A DNA stretch of 64,000 bases, from assembly GCF_001662875.1 (NCBI RefSeq), contig NZ_JPVZ01000001.1, positions 62,001 through 126,000 of the forward strand, given 5' to 3'. Below the pieces are notes generated by a model, which was given only the letters and a program-made list of their open reading frames with translations, was not told where the DNA came from and ran no database searches. Origin of the DNA: Thalassospira tepidiphila MCCC 1A03514. GTDB taxonomy: Bacteria > Pseudomonadota > Alphaproteobacteria > Rhodospirillales > Thalassospiraceae. Below, in pieces: positions 7,238-16,362 of the stretch; positions within the stretch are counted from its first letter, which is position 1, and every line of letters starts with the position of its first letter. The position numbers and the translations under genes were made by a program.

Positions 7238-9343
7238 ATGAACACGGCCAACACTACGACATCCACGCCAGTAATGCCGCCAAAAGACAGTGAGGCCTGG
7301 CACCAAGGTGAAATCGAGATGCAGGAACGCGTCGCTGTTCGCCAACAAATGGCGGATGTCGGCAAACGGGTTCTGCGTGATCACCTGATCGATCAACATC
7401 GCCAGTTTTATCCGCAACTGCCCTTTGCCGTGTTCGGAACTGTCGACGAGAACGATGATGTCTGGGCAACATTGCGCGCCAATCATCCCGGTTTCCTGTC
7501 GGCATCTGATCCCTATCACCTGTCCGTCAACTTGCCACGCGACGCTGATGACCCTGCCGATGCCGGGATGGGCGACGGCAAACCGATTGGCATGATCGGC
7601 ATCGAATTGCATACGCGTCGCCGCAACCGGTTGAATGGACGCATTACCGCACAGACTGATACGAAATTTGACATTCGGGTCGGGCACAGCTTTGGCAACT
7701 GCCCGCAATATATTCGTCTGCGCGATTTCGAATTCGTCCGCGACCCGATGTCGGCACCGACATCCAAACCCGAAATATCCCGCGAACTTGATGACCGGGC
7801 GCGAGCACTGATTGCTAAGGCCGATACCTTTTTCGTTGCGACCTATGTTGATCGTAACGGCGGGCACCGCGAAGTTGATGCATCCCATCGTGGTGGCAAA
7901 TCGGGCTTTGTTCATGTTGATGCCGATGGCACGCTGACAATTCCTGACTTCGCCGGAAACCAGTTTTTCAATACGCTGGGCAATATCCTTTGCAACCCCA
8001 AGGCGGGACTTGTCTTTACCGATTTTGCGACCGGTGATGTCCTGCAAATTACCGGTGACGCAGAAGTCATCACCGAAGGCCCGGAAATTAGTGCTTTCAA
8101 GGGTGCCGAACGGCTGTGGCGTGTTTTCCCGCGCAAATCAGTCTGGCGGGCATCGGCATTGCCAATCCGCTGGCGCCCGCAGGAAGAAGGCATGTCCCCC
8201 AACAGCCTTCTGACCGGGGATTGGGAAAGTGCCGAGAAGAAGCTCGCCGCGATGAGCGCCGCGCAACAATGGCGCTCGTTCAAAGTTGTACGGATGACGG
8301 AAGAAAACCATCTGATCAAATCCTTCCACCTCGAACCGGTTGATCAGGGCGGCATACTGTCATTCAACCCCGGCCAACATTTGCCAATCCGGGTGAACGT
8401 GGCGGGCCATGACAAACCGTTAATCCGAACCTATACACTTTCCAGCGCACCGTCAGATGCGCACTATCGGATCAGTGTCAAACGCGAAGGCATCGTATCC
8501 GACCATCTTCATGACAACCTGAATGTTGGCGACACGCTTGAGGCACGCGCCCCTGCTGGTGATTTTTCCCTGCTCCCGGATATCAAACGACCGATGGTTT
8601 TGATCGCAGGCGGGATTGGCATTACGCCCATGATGTCGATGATGCGCCATGCGGTTTACGAGGGATTGCGCACACGCAATTTCCGCCAGATCTGGCTGTT
8701 TTATGCAGCACGGAGCATTGCTGACCGTGCCTTTGATGGAGAAATTGTCGAACTGGTCAAAGCCGCCCAGGGCAACATCCGGATCATCCGGGTTCTTGGT
8801 GATCCCGATGGCGCAACACCGCGCAAGGATTACGAAGCCTCGGGTTATATCGACATGAACTTGTTGCGGGCCGTTTTGCCATTTGATGATTTTGACTTCT
8901 ACCTGTGCGGCCCGCCCCCCTTCATGCAAGGCCTTTATGACGGGCTGCGCGGGCTGAACATCGCCGACAAACGCATTCACGCAGAGGCATTTGGCCCCGC
9001 GTCATTAACCCGCAGCCGGGATAGCGATGACGACGTTCCCGAATTGCCCGGCGCAAGCAGCAAGGCCACCAAGGTCGAGTTTGCCCAATCAAACCAGTCG
9101 GCAGTATGGCAACCGGATGCAAACAAGACGTTACTCGAACTGGCCGAGGATGCCGGTCTCACGCCTGAGGCAAGTTGCCGGGGCGGGAATTGCGGCACAT
9201 GCCGCACCAAAATCACCCAGGGCAGCGTGACCTATACAAACCGGCCCAGCGCAAAAGTCGGCGCAGACGAAGCGTTGATCTGTTGCGCTGTCCCTGCCGA
9301 ACCGGAAGATGGCGAACCAACACCACTGGTTCTGTCGATATAG
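7238..9343 (+). CDS. Fusion of PNPOx-like split barrel, ferredoxin-NADP reductase-type module and plant-type [2Fe-2S] ferredoxin
   Basis: A 701-residue, three-module redox protein. Residues about 30-330 form a pyridoxamine-phosphate-oxidase-like FMN split barrel (for example TFFVATYVDRNGGHREVDAS). Residues about 345-600 are an FNR-like module with the FAD motif RTYTLSSAPS near 396 and the NAD(P) motif GGIGITPMMSMM near 457. Its end has CGPPPFMQGLYDGL. The C-terminal ferredoxin has the cluster signature CRGGNCGTC near 646 and the last Cys in ALICCAV. Electrons would flow NAD(P)H to FAD to [2Fe-2S], possibly to the N-terminal flavin. The substrate is unknown. It follows the LysR-controlled GST gene. 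Confidence 0.87.
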   Translation: MNTANTTTSTPVMPPKDSEAWHQGEIEMQERVAVRQQMADVGKRVLRDHLIDQHRQFYPQLPFAVFGTVDENDDVWATLRANHPGFLSASDPYHLSVNLPRDADDPADAGMGDGKPIGMIGIELHTRRRNRLNGRITAQTDTKFDIRVGHSFGNCPQYIRLRDFEFVRDPMSAPTSKPEISRELDDRARALIAKADTFFVATYVDRNGGHREVDASHRGGKSGFVHVDADGTLTIPDFAGNQFFNTLGNILCNPKAGLVFTDFATGDVLQITGDAEVITEGPEISAFKGAERLWRVFPRKSVWRASALPIRWRPQEEGMSPNSLLTGDWESAEKKLAAMSAAQQWRSFKVVRMTEENHLIKSFHLEPVDQGGILSFNPGQHLPIRVNVAGHDKPLIRTYTLSSAPSDAHYRISVKREGIVSDHLHDNLNVGDTLEARAPAGDFSLLPDIKRPMVLIAGGIGITPMMSMMRHAVYEGLRTRNFRQIWLFYAARSIADRAFDGEIVELVKAAQGNIRIIRVLGDPDGATPRKDYEASGYIDMNLLRAVLPFDDFDFYLCGPPPFMQGLYDGLRGLNIADKRIHAEAFGPASLTRSRDSDDDVPELPGASSKATKVEFAQSNQSAVWQPDANKTLLELAEDAGLTPEASCRGGNCGTCRTKITQGSVTYTNRPSAKVGADEALICCAVPAEPEDGEPTPLVLSI

Positions 9344-9440
9344 GCTGAATGGATTTCAGGTTCTTCGATTGCAAGGGCGGGATCAAAGCTCTATCTAGAT
9401 CGTAACTTTTACAACGATTTTAGCCGGAGCTTCCCGCCCC

Positions 9441-10340
9441 ATGGCCGATCCGATCACCGTCTTTGATCGAGACATCCTGAAACTCCGCCGCGACCGCGCG
9501 GCGACCAAGGCACAGGATTATAATTTCCTGTTTGCCGAAACCGCCGAACGCCTTGCCGATCGCCTTGATGACACCACGCGCACATTCCCGCTGGCGGTTG
9601 ATCTTGGCTGTCATAGTGGCGAATTGGGCCAGATCATCGGCACCCGCGGCGGCATCGAAACGCTTTATCAGTCCGATATTTCGCGGGGCTATGCCAAGGC
9701 CGCACAGGCCAACAACGGCAAAGGCACGCTGGTCGCGGACGAGGAATTCCTGCCCTTTGCCGAAGGATCGCTTGATCTGATCCTGTCCAACCTGTCGCTT
9801 CACTGGGTCAATGACCTGCCCGGCATGTTGCTTCAGGCGCGTCGTGCGTTGAAACCCGATGGGCTGTTTCTGGCCTGCTTGCTGGGTGGTGAGACGCTTA
9901 AGGACTTGCGCGAAGCTCTGATGACGGCGGAGGCCGAGGAAGAAGGCGGCGTATCCCCGCGCGTTTCACCGTTCGTCGACGTCAAGGATGCCGGGGCGCT
10001 TTTGCAGCGCAGCGGCTTTGCCCTGCCGGTGGTCGATGCCGATGATATCTATATCGACTATCCCGATGCGCTGAAACTGATGCGCGATCTGTCAGGGATG
10101 GGTGAAAGCAACCTGATCGCCAAACGATCCAAGAAATTCACTAAACGCAGCACCCTTGCGCGGGCAGCAGCGATTTATCACGAACGCCATGCCCGCCCTG
10201 ATGGCCGCATCCATGCCAAGTTTCAGGTGATCTATCTGACCGCCTGGGCCCCGGATGAAAGCCAACCCAAACCGCTGCGCCGTGGAACGGGTCAGGTCAG
10301 TCTGGTTGATTTTCTCGGTGATGATGCGAAGAAGCAATAA
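9441..10340 (+). CDS. Class I SAM-dependent methyltransferase (NDUFAF5/BioC-like)
   Basis: A 299-residue methyltransferase. The SAM motif I is VDLGCHSGELGQIIG, and motif IV is LDLILSNLSLHWVNDLPG. The N-terminus (VFDRDILKLRRDRAA) and the SNLSLHW segment are characteristic of the alphaproteobacterial/mitochondrial NDUFAF5 group. Members of that group hydroxylate or methylate partner proteins and are distinct from BioC despite a similar fold. The natural substrate is not known here. Start: ATG at 9441. It is followed after 23 bases by sfsA on the same strand. Confidence 0.85.
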   Translation: MADPITVFDRDILKLRRDRAATKAQDYNFLFAETAERLADRLDDTTRTFPLAVDLGCHSGELGQIIGTRGGIETLYQSDISRGYAKAAQANNGKGTLVADEEFLPFAEGSLDLILSNLSLHWVNDLPGMLLQARRALKPDGLFLACLLGGETLKDLREALMTAEAEEEGGVSPRVSPFVDVKDAGALLQRSGFALPVVDADDIYIDYPDALKLMRDLSGMGESNLIAKRSKKFTKRSTLARAAAIYHERHARPDGRIHAKFQVIYLTAWAPDESQPKPLRRGTGQVSLVDFLGDDAKKQ

Positions 10341-10363
10341 CTTCCCAAATTGAAAGGGCGCAG

Positions 10364-11077
10364 ATGCAGCTCCCAAGCCCCCTGATCCACGGCAAGCTGA
10401 TCAAACGTTACAAACGGTTTCTCGCCGATGTTGAGCTTGATAATGGCGAAGTGATTACGGCCCATTGCGCCAATCCCGGCGGGATGATCGGGCTGAAGGA
10501 GCCGGGCATTGATGTCTGGCTGTCGCAATCAGACAATCCCAAACGCAAACTGAAATACAGCTGGGAGCTCTGCCAGATCGGCGATGCATGGATCGGCATC
10601 AATACCGCCCACCCCAACGCCATTGTCGAAGAGGCAATCCTTGCCGGGAAAATTCCCGAACTGGCGGGCTATGAAAGCCTCAAGCGCGAGGTTAAATACG
10701 GCAAGAATTCGCGGATCGACATTCTGCTGTCAGATCCCGACCGCGGCCTTTGTTATGTCGAGGTCAAAAACGTCCACCTCAAACGCGACGAAGACGTTCC
10801 GGGTTTGGCCGAATTCCCAGATGCCGTCACCGCACGTGGTGCAAAGCACCTTGATGAAATGGCCGATATGGTTGCCGAAGGCCATCGGGCGGTGATGTTT
10901 TATCTGATCCAGCGCACCGATTGTGATCGCTTTACCTTGGCCACCGACATCGACCCGCATTACGGCGAACGGTTCAAGGCTGCGCGTGCCAACGGGGTTG
11001 AGGCGATTGCCTATGATTGTTCGATTGATACCAGTGCGGTGACGGTGCGCGACACATTACCGATCACCGGCTTATAA
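10364..11077 (+). CDS. sfsA: SfsA family DNA-binding/nuclease protein
   Basis: A 237-residue SfsA homologue. The N-terminal OB-like part has LIHGKLIKRYKRFLADVEL and ITAHCANPGGMIGL. The C-terminal nuclease-like core has SRIDILLSDPDRGLCYVEVKNV (PD-(D/E)xK pattern D-x-E-V-K) and VTARGAKHLDEM. The E. coli protein was named for a sugar-fermentation stimulation effect; nuclease function is inferred from the fold. The start at 10364 has GGGCGCAG upstream. Next comes map after a 110-base gap. Confidence 0.94.
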   Translation: MQLPSPLIHGKLIKRYKRFLADVELDNGEVITAHCANPGGMIGLKEPGIDVWLSQSDNPKRKLKYSWELCQIGDAWIGINTAHPNAIVEEAILAGKIPELAGYESLKREVKYGKNSRIDILLSDPDRGLCYVEVKNVHLKRDEDVPGLAEFPDAVTARGAKHLDEMADMVAEGHRAVMFYLIQRTDCDRFTLATDIDPHYGERFKAARANGVEAIAYDCSIDTSAVTVRDTLPITGL

Positions 11078-11187
11078 GCATCAAACCCCGCGCATATCAG
11101 CCAATCCTTGCCAATTCTGGCCGGTGGCTTTATGTCATTGGGCTATACATCGAATATAGATATTGCCGAGTTTAAGGAGATTTTCGG

Positions 11188-11994
11188 GTGGCGAACGGAA
11201 CAGTCAAAATTCACGGCCCCGAAGCATTTGAAGGCATGCGCGCCGCTGGCAAGCTGGCAGCTGAAGTGCTTGATATGATTACCCCGCATGTGGTTCCGGG
11301 TGTCACCACCGGTGAGCTTGATCGCCTGTGTGATGAATATATCCGCGATCATAATGCGATCTCGGCCTGCCTTGGTTATCGCGGTTTTCCGAAATCCACC
11401 TGCACATCGATCAACCATGTGGTCTGCCATGGTATTCCGGGCGACAAGAAACTCGCCAATGGCGACATCATGAATATCGATGTCACGGTCATTCTGGATG
11501 GCTGGTATGGCGATACATCGCGCATGTATATCGCTGGCACGCCCAAGGTCATGGCGCAGCGTCTTGTCGATGTGACCTATGAGGCGCTTTGGCGCGGCAT
11601 CAATGCCGTCAAACCGGGGGCAACCCTTGGCGATATCGGCCATGCCATCCAGTCCTATGCCGAAAGCGAGCGTTTTTCGGTGGTGCGCGATTTCTGCGGT
11701 CACGGGCTTGGTCAGGTGTTCCATGATGCGCCAAATATCCTGCATTACGGCAAGCCAGGCGAAGGTCTGGTGCTTGAGCCCGGCATGATCTTTACGATTG
11801 AGCCGATGATCAATCAGGGAACCTATGCGTGTAAAATTTTGCCCGATGGCTGGACAGCCGTGACGCGAGACCGCAAACTGTCTGCACAGTTTGAACATTC
11901 GCTCGGCGTGACGGATGACGGGTTTGAAATATTTACCCGATCCCCGGCCGGTCTGGAAAAGCCGCCCTACGATCTCAGCAAAGCTGCCGAGTAA
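11188..11994 (+). CDS. map: Type I methionine aminopeptidase
   Basis: A 268-residue MetAP-I. It removes the initiator Met from nascent proteins in the cytosol. The metal ligands of the pita-bread fold are visible in NIDVTVILDGWYGDTSRMY (two Asp), the catalytic-site His in GHGLGQVFHD, Glu in FTIEPMI and Glu/His near FEHSLGV. CTSINHVVCHGIPG carries the substrate-pocket His. The start is GTG at 11188 with AAGGAG at 8-base spacing. It is directly followed by radC, a common map-radC pairing in alphaproteobacteria. Confidence 0.97.
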   Translation: MANGTVKIHGPEAFEGMRAAGKLAAEVLDMITPHVVPGVTTGELDRLCDEYIRDHNAISACLGYRGFPKSTCTSINHVVCHGIPGDKKLANGDIMNIDVTVILDGWYGDTSRMYIAGTPKVMAQRLVDVTYEALWRGINAVKPGATLGDIGHAIQSYAESERFSVVRDFCGHGLGQVFHDAPNILHYGKPGEGLVLEPGMIFTIEPMINQGTYACKILPDGWTAVTRDRKLSAQFEHSLGVTDDGFEIFTRSPAGLEKPPYDLSKAAE

Positions 11995-12020
11995 CGGGCA
12001 CCTAACAAGGGGAAGCAGAT

Positions 12021-12863
12021 TTGAGCGAAAAACAGGATCGCAAAGCTGCTTCCACTCCTGCCCAACAGACCACATCAGAAATAGATGATGGCACGCGGGT
12101 CTTTTTCGATCAGGCCCGCACAGCGCATGCAGCAGGTACAGCTGCCATGTCTGGCACTGACGCACCTCATTCCCCCGACGCCAAATCCGCAAAACCCCAT
12201 TATCACGGCCATCGCCAACGGCTGCGTGATCGGTTTATCAAGGGGGGTGCCACCGCCCTTGCCGATTACGAGTTGCTTGAACTGATGCTGTGTATGGCGA
12301 TGCCGCGGGGCGACGTCAAACCACTGGCAAAATCGCTGATCGCGCAATTTGGCAGCTTTGCCAATGTTCTGGCTGCCCGCCCCGAAGACCTTAAAACCGC
12401 CAAGGGACTTGGCGAAGCCGGGATTGCCGCCATCAAGATTGCCGAGGCAAGTGCCCTGCATCTATCACGTGAACGGGCGATGGAATTGCCGGTGATCGCC
12501 AGTTGGGAACAGCTTATTGATTATTGCCGGGCCCGGATCGGGCACCTTAAGAACGAAGAACTGCACCTGCTGTTTCTTGATCGCAAGAACCGGCTGATTG
12601 CCGATGAATGCCATCAACGTGGCACAGTCGATCACACCCCGGTCTATCCGCGCGAAGTCATCAAGCGTGCGCTTGAACTGCATGCCTCCGCCCTTATTCT
12701 GGTGCACAACCATCCAAGCGGCGATGCCACCCCGTCAAAGGGTGACATCGACATGACCCGCAAGATTGTTGATGCGGCCAAGGCGATGGACATCACCGTT
12801 CATGATCACATTATCATCAGCCGGGCGGGATATAATTCCTTTAAGACGCTGGGCCTGATATAG
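12021..12863 (+). CDS. radC: RadC family (JAB/MPN) protein
   Basis: A 280-residue RadC homologue. After a low-complexity N-terminus come a helix-hairpin-helix region (about 95-145, with LKTAKGLGEAGIAAIKIAEA) and the C-terminal JAB1/MPN metalloprotease-like domain with HNHPSGDATPSKGDIDMT (JAMM motif). The DNA-repair label comes from an old allele assignment, and the true role is uncertain. The start is TTG at 12021, 26 bases after the map stop, with AAGGGGAAG upstream. Confidence 0.94.
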   Translation: MSEKQDRKAASTPAQQTTSEIDDGTRVFFDQARTAHAAGTAAMSGTDAPHSPDAKSAKPHYHGHRQRLRDRFIKGGATALADYELLELMLCMAMPRGDVKPLAKSLIAQFGSFANVLAARPEDLKTAKGLGEAGIAAIKIAEASALHLSRERAMELPVIASWEQLIDYCRARIGHLKNEELHLLFLDRKNRLIADECHQRGTVDHTPVYPREVIKRALELHASALILVHNHPSGDATPSKGDIDMTRKIVDAAKAMDITVHDHIIISRAGYNSFKTLGLI

Positions 12864-12900
12864 CTGCCATCCCTGATCCATTTCCCACCACGAGATAGCC

Positions 12901-13296
12901 ATGCCCCATATCGGTTTGTTCGCCCTTGTCGTGCGCGACTATGACGAAGCCATCGCATTTTACACCGAAAAAGTCGGCTTTGAGTTGATTGAAGATACCG
13001 ACATGGGCTGCGGGAAACGGTGGGTGGTGGTCTCCCCGAAGGGAGCTAGTGAAACACGTGTTTTGCTGGCGAAGGCAGGCAATGACGACCAAGTCAGCGC
13101 GATTGGCAATCAAACCGGCGGTCGGGTTGGCTTTTTCCTGAACACAGATGACTTTGAGCGCGATCACAAACGCATGGTTGATGCAGGGGTTCATTTTCTT
13201 GAAGCTCCCCGCGATGAGCCCTATGGCACGGTCGCCGTGTTTGAGGACCTCTATGGCAACAAATGGGATTTGCTGCAACTGAAGGTATCAGGGTGA
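12901..13296 (+). CDS. VOC family protein (glyoxalase-like)
   Basis: A 131-residue VOC protein. It begins HIGLFALVVRDYDEAIAFYTEKVGFELIED, with the conserved His at the first strand, and ends AVFEDLYGNKWDLLQ. The N in YGNKWDL and acidic residue follow the usual metal-site pattern. It belongs to the broad bleomycin-resistance/dioxygenase group; the substrate is unknown. ATG at 12901 follows radC by 37 bases, so it may be cotranscribed with map-radC. Confidence 0.88.
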   Translation: MPHIGLFALVVRDYDEAIAFYTEKVGFELIEDTDMGCGKRWVVVSPKGASETRVLLAKAGNDDQVSAIGNQTGGRVGFFLNTDDFERDHKRMVDAGVHFLEAPRDEPYGTVAVFEDLYGNKWDLLQLKVSG

Positions 13297-13353
13297 AACT
13301 GGCTGCTATCCCGATACCCGCCACCGATCGGGAATAAAATCGCGGAAAAGGTA

Positions 13354-13426
13354 ACGGACCGGCAGTTGGTTGCAATAGTGGGGGATGCCGGTCCGTCTCG
13401 TCGGCAAAGCCTGATTGCTTGCCGAC
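13354..13426. repeat. Two tandem hairpins in a convergent gap
   Basis: The first has perfect 11-bp arms ACGGACCGGCA (13354-13364) and TGCCGGTCCGT (13386-13396). The second has arms GTCGGCAA (13400-13407) and TTGCCGAC (13419-13426), plus a bulged GC/GC extension. Only three bases separate them. They lie between the VOC gene (+) and the MipA gene (-). Neither has a T-run. A REP/BIME-like element or a paired transcript end are both possible. Confidence 0.5.
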
Positions 13427-13462
13427 AAGTTCGAGGTAAGATGACAGGGAGACGGTTCAGGG

Positions 13463-14344
13463 TCAGAAGGTGTAGACCAGCACCAGCCCAGCACTGAGCA
13501 CATAGTCCTCATCAATGATCGGACTGTCGGTATATTCGTCGAGCAGGAATTTCACGTCAGTGGTCCCGACGACGGCAAAACTTTCGGTCACCGGATAGGT
13601 CACACTGAAATCAAGATGCGGGATAAAGGTGGCGTCGGGGGAATAGAAGCCACGATCACTGCGCACTTCATTACGGCGCACGCCGACGTTGTAGTCAACC
13701 AGGTCTTCGCTTTGCCAGGTCACACCACCGCCGACATTGAAGCTGAACTTCTCGTATTCGGTTGGCAGGTAATAAGCAACATCCACCTCATGCCCGCCAT
13801 GAGCATTGTTGAGATCGGTCTGATAGCTTGCCTGAAGCTCGCCGTGCCAAACACGCAACGATCCGCCGATACCGGCTTCGTATGCCATATCGCGTTTTTC
13901 AAGCCCGTTCAGATAGCTTGAGTCACCCGGATCAAATGGCTCCATACGAAGTCCGCCAATGACCGAAACGCTGGCAAAATCATTCATCCAGACTTTGGCA
14001 TCAATGCCGTCAATACCGATACGAAGACGTTCGGCATCATAGGCCAGTACCGGAAGCGCGTCTAAATCTGTACTATCGGCCCCGCGATAGGGATTGCTGC
14101 TGATCTGGCCGAAGGCACCGATCTGCCAATTGCCGCCAAGCCAGGGTTTAAGTGGGTCTTCGGTCTGCGGATTTACCTGTTCGCGGATGATTTCCCTTTG
14201 TCCAGGCGTTGCCGTCTGGGCGTGCGCGCTGCTGGCAAGCATGATGATGATGGCTGCCGTACAGATGCCAAGTCCGCCCAGCACCATTGCATCCCCCAAA
14301 CGACGAGAACAAAAATGCGATACCATAATGTCTAAACATCCCAA
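13463..14344 (-). CDS. MipA/OmpV family outer membrane protein
   Basis: A 293-residue protein in the longest frame. A hydrophobic signal segment (MVLGGLGICTAAIIIMLASS) ends at a likely AHA-QTA cleavage site. The mature part is rich in alternating amphipathic strands and ends in a C-terminal aromatic (LVLVYTF), as expected for an outer membrane beta-barrel. WLGGNWQIGAFGQISSNPYRG is typical of MipA/OmpV. Family members act as scaffold for murein synthases or as porin-like proteins. The start is uncertain: 14344, 14326 and 14287 are all possible and none has a strong RBS. It lies downstream of the membrane AraC regulator gene on the same strand. Confidence 0.83.
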   Translation of the reverse strand: MGCLDIMVSHFCSRRLGDAMVLGGLGICTAAIIIMLASSAHAQTATPGQREIIREQVNPQTEDPLKPWLGGNWQIGAFGQISSNPYRGADSTDLDALPVLAYDAERLRIGIDGIDAKVWMNDFASVSVIGGLRMEPFDPGDSSYLNGLEKRDMAYEAGIGGSLRVWHGELQASYQTDLNNAHGGHEVDVAYYLPTEYEKFSFNVGGGVTWQSEDLVDYNVGVRRNEVRSDRGFYSPDATFIPHLDFSVTYPVTESFAVVGTTDVKFLLDEYTDSPIIDEDYVLSAGLVLVYTF

Positions 14345-14455
14345 TTGTGTTGTTGATGTCGCGACATTGCCCGAGCGTGCGAAAGAAGGCGTCCGGTTTT
14401 ATAGCCTTGTACTTACAATCCGTGCCAAACAGGTACTAATGCGCATTCATACGCC

Positions 14456-15670
14456 TTAACTATTTGATTTTGCGAAATTGTTCTGACGATAGTTACTTGG
14501 TGTATGACCGGTGATTTTCTTGAAAGCCTGATTGAAGGTCGATTTCGAATTGAAGCCGACCTCGGTTGCGATATCGAGGATCGTGCGATTTGGTTCCTCG
14601 ACCAGCAGGCGAGAAGCCTCGTCAACCCGGACTTCATTGACGAAATCAAAGAAGCTTTTGCCCAGATGCTGGTTCAAGACAAAGGAAAGCTGGTTGGGCG
14701 TTGCCCCGACAGCAGAAGCCAGTTTGGGCATGGTGAGCAATGGATCAAGCATCACTTCACGGTCTGCGACGATCCTTGCAAGGCGGGTGCGAATGCGGGC
14801 GATGCCGGGGTCATCAACAATTGCACGCGACATCGGGGTCTGCTGGGCGTCGGTCCCTTGGCCGGTTTCCTGACGTTCAGGCAGATTGTCCTGGGCGCCG
14901 TCTTCGGTTTCCGCTTGCACAAAGATCGCCGGGTTCTGCGCGATAACCTGACACATGCGGAAGAACACAACCACAAACCCCACCTTGACACCAAGCGACA
15001 GCCATTCCGCGTGAAAGACAAACAGATCCAACAAATTGGTCAAGGTGAAGACGGTAAACAGCACCGTCATCCCGACAAGAAGCTCGATAATCCAGCGACG
15101 CATTCGTTCACTGTCGGCTTGGAGTTGCCAATTGGCTTGTCGCAAATAACGCCGCGCGAGCCGCCATATCCCCGTCATGTAACCGACAAACGACACGCAA
15201 AACAGGATGACAATCGCCAGGAGAACCAAATTGGCAAGCCCTTGCGATGAAAACGCAATCTGCAACCCGACATCACGCACATGATCCTGATTGGCGACCA
15301 TCCGCGTACTTTTTAGGTAAACCATAAGCCCGATCGCTGCGGTCACCGGGATCAATACCAGAAAATGCCGGTAGGGCCGGGAAACCGGATTGCCGGAAAC
15401 TTCCCGAAAATACAAATATATCGACGGTATAAAGGCAAAAAAGAATGGCGCAAAAACCGGCACAAGATACAGGTTCACAATCGGACTGATGAACGGGTCG
15501 AACGTATCGTCGATAAAACTCATACCAACCGAAAATCCGAACACCATGAGCCAGCGATTGGCGCGAAAAGAGCGCTTTCCTTCGTCCATCAACAGGACAA
15601 TCAGGAAAATCGCCTGCGATACGCCAAGAACCGAAACGATCAGAAAAAGAATGTCGAATGTTTCAATCAT
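14456..15670 (-). CDS. AraC family regulator with N-terminal multi-pass membrane domain
   Basis: A 404-residue protein. The first ~240 residues hold about seven hydrophobic segments, for example FLIVSVLGVSQAIFLIVLLM, LIPVTAAIGLMVYL and LLVGMTVLFTVFTLTNLL. A linker leads to a C-terminal AraC-type double HTH (about 300-400) with LTMPKLASAVGATPNQLSFV and ATEVGFNSKSTFNQAFKK, then GHTPSNYR. The DNA-binding domain should be cytoplasmic while the sensor is embedded in the inner membrane. The MipA gene lies 111 bases downstream and is the obvious candidate target. Confidence 0.88.
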   Translation of the reverse strand: MIETFDILFLIVSVLGVSQAIFLIVLLMDEGKRSFRANRWLMVFGFSVGMSFIDDTFDPFISPIVNLYLVPVFAPFFFAFIPSIYLYFREVSGNPVSRPYRHFLVLIPVTAAIGLMVYLKSTRMVANQDHVRDVGLQIAFSSQGLANLVLLAIVILFCVSFVGYMTGIWRLARRYLRQANWQLQADSERMRRWIIELLVGMTVLFTVFTLTNLLDLFVFHAEWLSLGVKVGFVVVFFRMCQVIAQNPAIFVQAETEDGAQDNLPERQETGQGTDAQQTPMSRAIVDDPGIARIRTRLARIVADREVMLDPLLTMPKLASAVGATPNQLSFVLNQHLGKSFFDFVNEVRVDEASRLLVEEPNRTILDIATEVGFNSKSTFNQAFKKITGHTPSNYRQNNFAKSNS

Positions 15671-16362
15671 TCCTGCGCCTTCAGTGGCGGTTTCTGTTGG
15701 TGGGATATGCTTGGCCGAGCAGAACGCAAGAGCCGCAACGAACTCTACGGAAATACGCGACTATCAGCCACGCTGCAACCAAGACTTCCTTGAGGGGACT
15801 CAGCAACATGGGTGCAGGCACTTCGATCAAAACAGCCCGATTCATGCAATACCGCCTTGATCGCACTGTTCTTCAAGCGCTTATTTTCACCCATGTTCTT
15901 GGTTGGCTCCACGCGTTCGTAAAATCGCGATCAGATATCACCACCAGGCCTGCAAAAGAGTTCGCTGTCCAATATCTGCTGTTTTCAAATCCGTCCTGCG
16001 ACCGCCATATGGGCCGGGTTTCTTGCGATTCGGTCGCATCTTGTGATGTGCGAGGCGGTCGAATGGGAACGGTGTCAGCGCAGATCACCACTTTTGCGCG
16101 ATCATCCACCGAAACCATACCGTCCTGACGGTTTTCGGACGATTGGTGTTAAGAATGCCAAACACCGTAACAAATTCGACATAAATCCCCATACGCACAA
16201 CAATTAACGATTGAAAACGTTTTCCCGCGCAAGCATTAATCTATCTTCCCCGTTGTGTAGAATCTGCCTTGCAGTAAGCGCATACCCGGATCAGTATTTT
16301 CACGTACGTACTTTCTGGGAGGTACGTAACGAAAAATCAAAATGACAAGGGAGACATTTTAG
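15671..16362. other. Long intergenic region upstream of opp
   Basis: About 690 bases between the divergent AraC and oppA genes. Reading frames here lack family resemblance and look like noise. It contains an inverted repeat GGTGTT/AACACC (16145-16166), a promoter-like TTGAAA-17-CATTAA with a LacI-type palindrome (separate entry), and ACGTAC/GTACGT repeats (16302-16327) just before the oppA ribosome binding site. The rest is featureless to me. Confidence 0.5.
16211..16239 (+). promoter_or_regulatory. Putative opp promoter with LacI/PurR-type palindrome
   Basis: TTGAAA (16211-16216) and CATTAA (16234-16239) are spaced 17 bases. The -35 overlaps the perfect 12-bp palindrome GAAAACGTTTTC (16213-16224). 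A central CG flanked by A/T arms is typical for LacI-family operators. It is the best promoter candidate I see for oppABCDF; the regulator is unknown. Confidence 0.45.

Noticed and set aside
15658-16128. 156-codon plus-strand frame in the AraC-oppA gap
   Set aside because: No ribosome binding site, no family resemblance and composition like non-coding DNA.
16302-16327. Repeated ACGTAC/GTACGT as an operator for opp
   Set aside because: Short, low-information repeat directly before the ribosome binding site; no better than chance without comparison.
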